Shown here piece after piece: positions 58,367 through 64,000 of a DNA stretch of 64,000 nucleotides. A program made the translations under genes and the position numbers. The notes beneath the pieces are model-generated. The model did not search any database, was not told where the DNA came from, and worked only from the letters and a program-made list of their open reading frames with translations. The stretch is from Mycoplasmopsis equigenitalium (GTDB lineage Bacteria > Bacillota_I > Bacilli_A > Mycoplasmatales > Metamycoplasmataceae): the NCBI RefSeq assembly GCF_024498255.1, contig NZ_CP101808.1:509345-573344 (forward strand), given 5' to 3'. The first letter of the stretch is position 1. Each line of letters begins with the position of its first letter.

Positions 58367-59702
58367 ATCATCATTTTGCTAATGCGCCCATTGGGTCTCA
58401 AGGTGCTAATTCAACTAATTTTGAACTTTCATAAATTTCTTTTTGTTCTCTAGTTAAATATTTTTTATCGATCATAATTTGGTATGTAAATTCATCAAAC
58501 CATTTATCACTCATTGAAAACACTCCATCTTTTCCAATTTTGTTACCCCATGAGTTTTCAACTTGTCAGGTAATTGGATTTCCTTTTTCATCAAGGTTAA
58601 CACCTGTAAAGACCATAGCGTGTGTTAATAAACTTTCACCATAATCTAAACGTTGTGCTTTAGTTCAGTTTGGGTGGTATCCAAGTGTTTCTTCAAAGTT
58701 ATACATCTCGTGATCCATAATTCCTTGCTTGCTGTTGCTCATTTTACCAACATCACAACCAAATCAAACTGGCTCACCATTTTTAATTGCGGCTATTGCC
58801 ATTCTTTTCAATTCAGCAATTGGTAAGTTTAAGTGTGCAATTGGTTTTGCTTCAGCAACTGTACCTAAGTATTTAACTGTATAAACTTTGTTGTATGGTT
58901 TATCTTCGGTTGGTGCATTAATAACACTTACCTTGTCTTCAAGTTTTCAGCCAACAACTTCATTGAAAAATTCTTGTGGTGTCATTTTGTTTAAACGGTG
59001 ATATTTACCATCTTTATCTTCATACTCAAACTCAACAAATTCAGGTACACGACCAAGTGATTTTACAAGCACGTTATAAATAATTTGAAGGTATTTTTTC
59101 TTCATTTCTTGTAATGGTTTTACTTGTTTATTGTTAGCGTATTCGTTACGAATTTCGTAAGCAAAGTATCTTAACATACTGGTTAAGTTATTGTTCATTT
59201 GTCAGCTACGTTCTGAGTTTAGAGTTTCTGGCATATGGTCTTTAGGAACAACACCATACTTAGCCAAAATAGCGCTAAACATATCTCATTGTCCACCATC
59301 TTCAAGTGGATTTTTAAGTAAATGTGCAACTACACGTGAATCAAGTTTTTCTTTAACAGTATCAATAATTGCATTTAAAAAATAGTTTGATCTTTCAAGT
59401 TTATCTCAGAAAAATGTGTAGTTTTGTGAAAATTCCATTGATTTAAGATCGAATTTTTTCATTGCATCAACACGCGCTGTATTTAGTGCTGCAAACATTC
59501 AGCAACGACCACTATTATTTTGGTTAGTTACTTCACCCTTTTTAGTAGTATTTGAAAACTTAAAAGTGTGTCTTTTAATTGCTTCATTATTAATTGAAGC
59601 CTCCAAAACACCTACGCGCGCAATTGCTGACTCAACCGCTTTATTTTCCTTTTTTGAATCATACTTCTTAGCAAATTCTTTTAATAATTTTTTATCAATC
59701 AT
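58365..59702 (-). CDS. pepC: Aminopeptidase C (C1B, bleomycin hydrolase family)
   Basis: 445 aa papain-like peptidase that forms self-compartmentalised hexamers in the family. Catalytic residues: Gln in TNQNNSGRCW with Cys67, His361 in LLTHAMVF, and Asn383 in VENSWG. Start ATG 59702 follows ATAGGAGGT. The C-terminal arm, which in this family enters the active site, reads WDPMGALAK and is then followed by two UGA codons and TAA, so two Trp would be added. Alone between a terminator and tRNA-Ser. Confidence 0.95.
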
Positions 59703-59781
59703 TGTGACCTCCTATCAGATTGTAATATTAACTATATAATGATACAATTAAATTATTTTTTTAATATAAAATAATAAATAC

Positions 59782-59873
59782 GGACAATTACCCAAGCCCG
59801 GTTGAAGGGGACGGTCTCGAAAACCGTTAGGAGAGGCAACTCTCGCGGGGGTTCGAATCCCTCATTGTCCGCC
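59782..59873 (+). tRNA. tRNA-Ser (CGA)
   Basis: A 92-nt class II tRNA. Acceptor stem GGACAAT / ATTGTCC, anticodon loop CTCGAAA with CGA, long variable arm (GAGAGGCAACTCTC), CCA encoded. Head-to-head with pepC. Confidence 0.96.
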
Positions 59874-59892
59874 ATATATTTAACAAAATATC

Positions 59893-59920
59893 AAAAAACT
59901 AGGCGGTTGCCTAGTTTTTA
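59893..59920. terminator. Bidirectional terminator between tRNA-Ser and deoA
   Basis: AAAAAACTAGGC / GCCTAGTTTTT stem; the deoA stop codon follows it directly. Confidence 0.88.
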
Positions 59921-61216
59921 TTATTTTAATTTATCTAAAATAATCTTATTATCCACTTTAGATTTGCCAATTTTATAACCTTTAGCTAACTCTTTGCTTA
60001 AGTTTAAATCAATTGGACTTGATGAATAAAGACTAAAAATTACATCGCCAACTTTGATTTCATCATTAGTTTTTTTGTGAATTGTAATTCCGGCTTCATT
60101 ATCAATTTCATCTTCTTTGGTTGGACGACCTGCACCTAATTTCATTGCAACATTTCCAAAAACCAAACTATCAGTAATATTCATAAAACCACTTGTTTTT
60201 GCTTTGATCTCTAGTTTGTGTTTCGGGTTTCAAAAAACAGGATCTTTCAAAGCGTTAACATCACCATTTTGTGAGGCAATTCATTCATAAAACTTGTCAA
60301 GTGCTTTTCCACTTTTTATAGCTTCATCAATCATTTTGTATGCTTTATCATGATCTTTTTCAATTCCCGCTTGGTCAAGCATGGTAGCACAGCTTGAGTA
60401 TACTAACTCTTCAAAATCTTTAGGTCCTTCGCCTTTTAAGGTACGAATTGCTTCTAAAACTTCGTTCTTGTTACCAATTTCTTTTCCAATTGGACGCGAC
60501 ATGTTAGTAATTTCAGCACGTACATCAACATTAAGTTCTTTCCCAATATTGATCATTGTTTTTGCAAGTTCGCGAGCTGATTTTAAATCCTTCATAAATG
60601 CGCCTTCGCCGCATTTAACATCAAGCAAAATAGCATCAGCACCTGTTGCTAATTTTTTCGACATAATTGATGCCGCAATAAGAGGAATTGAGTTAACGGT
60701 TCCTGTTACATCACGCAAAGCATATGTTTTTTTATCAGCTGGTACAAGTAAATTTGATTGTCCAACAACTGCAACTCCATGTTTAATAACATTATTAATA
60801 AACTCTTCTTGTGTTAATTCAACACGAAAACCTGGAATAGTTTCAAGTTTATCAATTGTTCCGCCAGTGTGCCCTAATCCACGGCCTGACATTTTTGCTA
60901 CAGGAGCGCCTAAAACAGCTGCTAAAGGTGCAATGGCAAGTGTGGTTTTGTCCCCAACACCACCGGTTGAGTGTTTATCGACTTTAATTCCTTTAATTTT
61001 GCTTAAGTTAAGAACTTCACCTGAATTGATGTAAGCACGAGTTAGAAAACCTAGTTCTTTTGCGCTCATCGAGTTAAAAACTACAGCCATTAAAAAGGCT
61101 GACATTTGGTAATCAGGAATACTACCTTCAACATAACCATTAACTAAAAAATCAATTTCTTCTTTGCTAAGTTCGATTTTATCGATTTTTTTATTAATAA
61201 TATCAGTTACACGCAT
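59921..61216 (-). CDS. deoA: Pyrimidine-nucleoside (thymidine) phosphorylase
   Basis: 431 aa enzyme cleaving thymidine, deoxyuridine or uridine to base and (deoxy)ribose-1-phosphate in nucleoside salvage. Motifs: KHSTGGVGDKTT (phosphate site), MSGRGLGHTGGTIDKLE, and the C-terminal AGITIHKKTNDEIKVGD. Whether it is the broad Bacillus-type or thymidine-specific enzyme cannot be settled. UGA codons are Trp (FYEWIASQNG). Overlaps deoD by one base (TAATG). Confidence 0.95.
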
Positions 61217-61914
61217 TAAGCTACTCCTAGCGCAACTTTCATCATGTCATTAAATGAATTTTGACGTTCTTCTGGTGTGGTTTCAGCGTGGGTAATTAAA
61301 TTATCTGAAATTGTTAGTAAACACGCTGCGTGTTTGCCAAGTTTTTTAGCATTAATGAATAATGCATATGATTCCATTTCAACTGCCAAGGCTTTGGTTA
61401 CTTTAATGGTTTCATCAAGTGGACGCGATGCATAAAATACTTCTGACGAGTGTACACGTCCTTCATGTAATTTAATTTTAAGTGCTTTTGCACTAGCGCG
61501 TAACTTATCATTAAGTTTATCGCTTGGTTTAGCGATATTAGTTTTTTCTCCAGTTACAAGTTCTGAAAAAGCACTTGAGTCTGAGAATGCTTCAGTTACA
61601 AGCATTGTTGAGTAAAGATCTAATTCTTTAACGTATGCTCCGGCTGAACCGATTCGAATAATGTTTTCAACATCATAAAACTTAAATAGTTCGTAGCTGT
61701 AAATCCCAATTGAAGGGCAACCCATCCCACTAGCAGCAACAGTAACAGGTTTACCATTGAATTTTCCAGTGTACATTAAAACGTTTCTGATGCTTGAAAC
61801 TAGTTCTACATCGCTTAAATATGTTTCGGCAATATACTTTGCACGAAGTGGATCTCCAGGCATTAAAACTGTCTTTGCAATTTTTCCTGGTTTAGCGTTA
61901 ATATGTGGTGTCAT
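61216..61914 (-). CDS. deoD: Purine nucleoside phosphorylase (DeoD type)
   Basis: 232 aa hexameric PNP. Typical motifs: MPGDPLRAKYIAE, RIGSAGAY, and VEMESYALF with the nucleoside-binding Glu residues, then TISDNL with the catalytic Asp. Start ATG follows AGAAAGGAAAT. Together with deoA it feeds ribose and deoxyribose phosphates to glycolysis and supplies bases. Confidence 0.97.
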   Translation of the reverse strand: MTPHINAKPGKIAKTVLMPGDPLRAKYIAETYLSDVELVSSIRNVLMYTGKFNGKPVTVAASGMGCPSIGIYSYELFKFYDVENIIRIGSAGAYVKELDLYSTMLVTEAFSDSSAFSELVTGEKTNIAKPSDKLNDKLRASAKALKIKLHEGRVHSSEVFYASRPLDETIKVTKALAVEMESYALFINAKKLGKHAACLLTISDNLITHAETTPEERQNSFNDMMKVALGVA

Positions 61915-61923
61915 ATTTCCTTT

Positions 61924-62208
61924 CTATCTTAAACCTACGATGAGGTGTGGTACAAAATTATCAGCTAACATTGGCGTAATTGTCATCGCAAATTCTTTAA
62001 AATGCGGTGTTTTTTTGTGTTCGAAAAATGCTTTGTCAGTGGTTCAACGTGAAACAAAAACAAACTCATTATCTTTCTTATCTTGCCCATAATCAAACGA
62101 AAGATTAATTGTTTCTTTTCTTGATGCATCAATATATTTATTGGCTGCAACGATAAAATTAGCTTTATCTTCCAGTTTGATAACGTATGTTATAACTAAA
62201 AATACCAT
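61924..62208 (-). CDS. Antibiotic biosynthesis monooxygenase (ABM) domain protein
   Basis: 94 aa, a single ferredoxin-like ABM domain. Pattern: ITYVIKLEDKANFI, then NEFVFVSRWTTDKAFFEH (Trp is UGA) and HFKEFA, as in YgiN-like small oxygenases and quinol monooxygenases. The substrate is unknown. Start ATG 62208 follows GAAAGGATAAA. It is ten bases upstream of deoD and probably co-transcribed with deoD-deoA. Confidence 0.8.
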
Positions 62209-62253
62209 TTTATCCTTTCATTTTATGTATAAAATTATACACACATTAAGATT

Positions 62254-62282
62254 AAACTCACCATATATTAGCAATGAGTTTA
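62254..62282. repeat. Inverted repeat between the deoD-unit and ptsH promoters
   Basis: AAACTCA ... TGAGTTT, a 7-bp inverted repeat separated by 14 bases, next to a minus-strand TATAAT at 62239-62234. It could be an operator or a simple hairpin. Confidence 0.35.
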
Positions 62283-62344
62283 GTTAACATCTTTAAATGA
62301 AATTGCTGGCAAAAAACATTGATTGGTAATAAATCCATAAAATT

Positions 62345-62373
62345 TTGCGTAAAGATTAATAGTAGTCTATAAT
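62345..62373 (+). promoter_or_regulatory. Promoter of ptsH
   Basis: TTGCGT, a 17-base spacer and TATAAT at 62368-62373: the best -35/-10 pair noticed in the window. Confidence 0.65.
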
Positions 62374-62409
62374 TGTATTGTATGTTTATACATAAGTAGG
62401 AGATTAAAC

Positions 62410-62679
62410 ATGAAAGAAATAAAAGTTACTATTATTGATCCTATTGGCTTACACGCTAGACCTGCTTCACAATTATGTCAAGAAGCAGCTAAATACAGTT
62501 CAAAAATTGAATTAAAAACAGCAACTGCATCTGGTAATTTAAAATCAATTATGAACATTATGTCACTTGGCGTTAAAACCAATACTACTGTAACCATTAC
62601 CGCTGATGGTAGTGACGAAGCAGCAGCAATTGAAGGTCTTAAAAAGGTAATGATTGCTAACAACATCATTGACAAATAA
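62410..62679 (+). CDS. ptsH: Phosphocarrier protein HPr
   Basis: 89 aa, usual length. Active-site His15 in GLHARPAS takes phosphate from enzyme I and passes it to EIIA proteins. Ser46 in NLKSIMNI is the regulatory site of Firmicute HPr kinase/phosphorylase. Start ATG follows AGTAGGAGAT. Monocistronic, with its own promoter and terminator. Confidence 0.98.
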   Translation: MKEIKVTIIDPIGLHARPASQLCQEAAKYSSKIELKTATASGNLKSIMNIMSLGVKTNTTVTITADGSDEAAAIEGLKKVMIANNIIDK

Positions 62680-62701
62680 AGTTCGACATCGAACTTTTTT
62701 T
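62678..62701 (+). terminator. Terminator of ptsH
   Basis: AAAGTTCG / CGAACTTT stem with loop ACAT and a T-run, overlapping the stop codon. Confidence 0.88.
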
Positions 62702-62749
62702 ATATTTTTAAACTAAAAAATGATATCATTATATGGCAATAATTATTAA

Positions 62750-62898
62750 TTGCAGAAAGTAGAATCACTTCTCACCTGATGATCCATTCATGGGTTTTGC
62801 TACAATTAAGTTATTTTTTAATTGATAATATCAATTGAATAATATTTTTTTGTCGTGAGAAAGTGGGAAAACCACTTTTTTTATTTAAGGAGAAAATT
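62750..62898 (+). promoter_or_regulatory. infC-rpmI-rplT leader with L20-type attenuator
   Basis: The leader has a local hairpin AGAA-GT/AC-TTCT, CCAT/ATGG, and a terminator AAAGTGG/CCACTTT plus T-run (62860-62882) directly before infC. TTCTCAC (62769-62775) can pair with GTGAGAA (62855-62861), whose end overlaps the terminator stem, so the two structures compete. This resembles the L20-responsive leader of Firmicute infC operons, where free L20 favours termination. Confidence 0.65.
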
Positions 62899-63525
62899 AT
62901 AGCACTAAACGCACGAAGCAACGTACCGAAGGCTGAACACACACTCAACCAAGCCATCCCATACAGAAAAGTTTTTGTGGTGGATGAAAACAATGAAAAA
63001 GTTGGCGTTTTAGAGCGTGATGAAGCGATTGCAATGGCCAAAGCTAAAAAAATGGACTTGGTTTTAATCAGCGTCCAACCAAAACCAATCGCAAAAATCT
63101 TAGACTACGGTAAGTTTAAATATGATCGCAAGAAAAAAGCGAAGGAAGCGAAGGAAAAACAAACCAATATCCAAAATCGCCAAGTTCGTCTTACACCATT
63201 AATTGGTCAACACGATTTAGAAACAAAAGCACGTAAGGCTCGCGAATTTTTACTTAACGGTGACCGACTTAAAGTTAGTTTAAAATTCCGTGGTCGCGAA
63301 CTTACGCGTCAAGAATTAGGGCACGAAACACTTAATAAGTTTTTCGCCCTTGTTGAAGATATTGCTGAAATTGCTAAGGAAGCAACCCTAACTCAAGATC
63401 GTTTCTTAGACTTGCAAATTCAACCTTCTAAAAATAAAATTGCTAAATTTTTAAAAGAACAACAGAAAACGGAGAAAGATCATGCCAAAAATGAAGACAA
63501 AGAGCTCTCTCAAGAAGAGAATTAA
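62899..63525 (+). CDS. infC: Translation initiation factor IF-3
   Basis: 208 aa if started at ATA 62899, six bases after AAGGAG; ATT 62896 is the other option. There is no AUG near. Rare start codons are typical of infC, where they allow IF-3 to limit its own synthesis. N-terminal domain [11 protein letters not shown] ... [12 protein letters not shown], linker helix rich in Lys, C-terminal domain [17 protein letters not shown]. The C-terminal tail is acidic and overlaps rpmI by 44 bases. Confidence 0.93.
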   Translation: MALNARSNVPKAEHTLNQAIPYRKVFVVDENNEKVGVLERDEAIAMAKAKKMDLVLISVQPKPIAKILDYGKFKYDRKKKAKEAKEKQTNIQNRQVRLTPLIGQHDLETKARKAREFLLNGDRLKVSLKFRGRELTRQELGHETLNKFFALVEDIAEIAKEATLTQDRFLDLQIQPSKNKIAKFLKEQQKTEKDHAKNEDKELSQEEN

Positions 63526-63670
63526 GATTACTGGTTCAGGCAAAATTATGCGTGAACAAGCATATCGATCACATTTAGCACAAAACAAATCAACCAAACA
63601 AAAACGTCAAGCTCGTAAATCAACAACTATGCATCCAAGTGATGTTAAAAGATTTAAGGCTTTAATTTAA
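63482..63670 (+). CDS. rpmI: 50S ribosomal protein L35
   Basis: 62 aa: [20 protein letters not shown] is the classical L35 N-terminus. Its start lies inside infC, with ACGGAGAAAGATC as ribosome binding site within the infC coding region. Confidence 0.96.
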   Translation: MPKMKTKSSLKKRIKITGSGKIMREQAYRSHLAQNKSTKQKRQARKSTTMHPSDVKRFKALI

Positions 63671-63679
63671 GGAGTAATC

Positions 63680-64000
63680 ATGAGAGTTAAAGGCGGAACA
63701 GTTACTAGAGCAAGACGTAAAAAATGACTCAAATTAGCAAAAGGATACTTTGGCCACAAATCAGTTGGTTACAAAGTAGCAAAACAAGCAGTTGTTAAAT
63801 CTTGAACATACGCATTTAGAGATCGTAAACAAGTTAAACGTGACTTCAGAAAATTATGAATCTCAAGAATTAATGCTTCGGTTCGCGAACAAGGTTTATC
63901 ATACTCAAAATTTATTAATGGTTTAAAACTTAACAACATTTTAATTAACAGAAAAATGTTATCAGAATTAGCAATTAATGAACCTACAACATTTGCTAAA
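63680..64000 (+). CDS. rplT: 50S ribosomal protein L20, cut by the window end
   Basis: 107 codons are visible, nearly the whole protein. [23 protein letters not shown]-type N-terminus (Trp as UGA) and [16 protein letters not shown] are diagnostic. Start ATG follows AAGGAGTAA. L20 is the likely repressor of the operon through the infC leader. Confidence 0.97.

Noticed and set aside
60381-61034. A 217-codon plus-strand ORF opposite deoA
   Set aside because: It lies fully antisense to a well conserved enzyme, has no ribosome binding site and an odd composition; it mirrors deoA codon usage.

Overview
This is an AT-rich stretch of a mycoplasma chromosome (class Mollicutes) read with genetic code 4. 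In almost every gene UGA has to be read as tryptophan; if it were a stop, infB, rpsG, fusA, ileS, pcrA and pyrG would be cut inside conserved domains. Gene content (RNase J, PotABCD, a deoA-deoD pair, PepA and PepC peptidases, lipoproteins with a signal-peptidase-II lipobox, no cell-wall genes) suggests the hominis-group genera (Mycoplasmopsis or Metamycoplasma). I cannot name the species.

Layout. 1-1979: end of ylxR and infB. 2081-7486: a giant (1801 aa) secreted SGNH/GDSL hydrolase on the minus strand. 7671-9533: RNase J. 9564-12526: an ABC-2 type exporter. 12566-17009: potABCD with a tiny leaderless ORF in front. 17076-18785: a HAD phosphatase and truB. 19060-19491: five tRNA genes. 19587-25385: two large surface lipoproteins of unknown function that share a small repeated module. 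25665-28674: rpsL-rpsG-fusA. 28852-33734: rarA-pheS-ung-pheT. 33735-33884: a candidate small RNA on the minus strand. 33993-36615: argS and an S66 peptidase. 36640-39313: divergent glyA and asnS. 39320-44544: a degenerate glycosyltransferase, an RDD membrane protein, pcrA, and a membrane protein with a possible degenerate GGDEF-like fold. 44601-45447: a frameshifted degV. 45530-50490: pyrG-ileS-lspA. 50502-53474: tRNA-Thr, a degenerate S9-like protein, rplM-rpsI, tRNA-Ile. 53550-56002: MATE exporter and rsmE. 56069-59702: pepA, fmt, pepC. 59782-62208: tRNA-Ser, deoA, deoD, a small ABM-domain protein. 62410-64000: ptsH and the attenuated infC-rpmI-rplT operon.

Most of the window is housekeeping: translation (initiation and elongation factors, five aminoacyl-tRNA synthetase genes, ribosomal proteins, tRNAs, formylation), nucleotide salvage (deoA, deoD, pyrG), uptake and export, and peptide breakdown. 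Genes are packed with frequent 1-20 base overlaps, and convergent pairs share bidirectional terminators. No insertion sequence, prophage or CRISPR array was seen, and no gene-free stretch exceeds 300 bases.

The least explained parts are the lipoprotein pair (19587-25385), the giant SGNH protein, the candidate small RNA beside pheT, the 47-codon ORF before potA, and four proteins that look like enzymes with worn-out active sites (PheT editing domain, GT2-like, S9-like, GGDEF-like).
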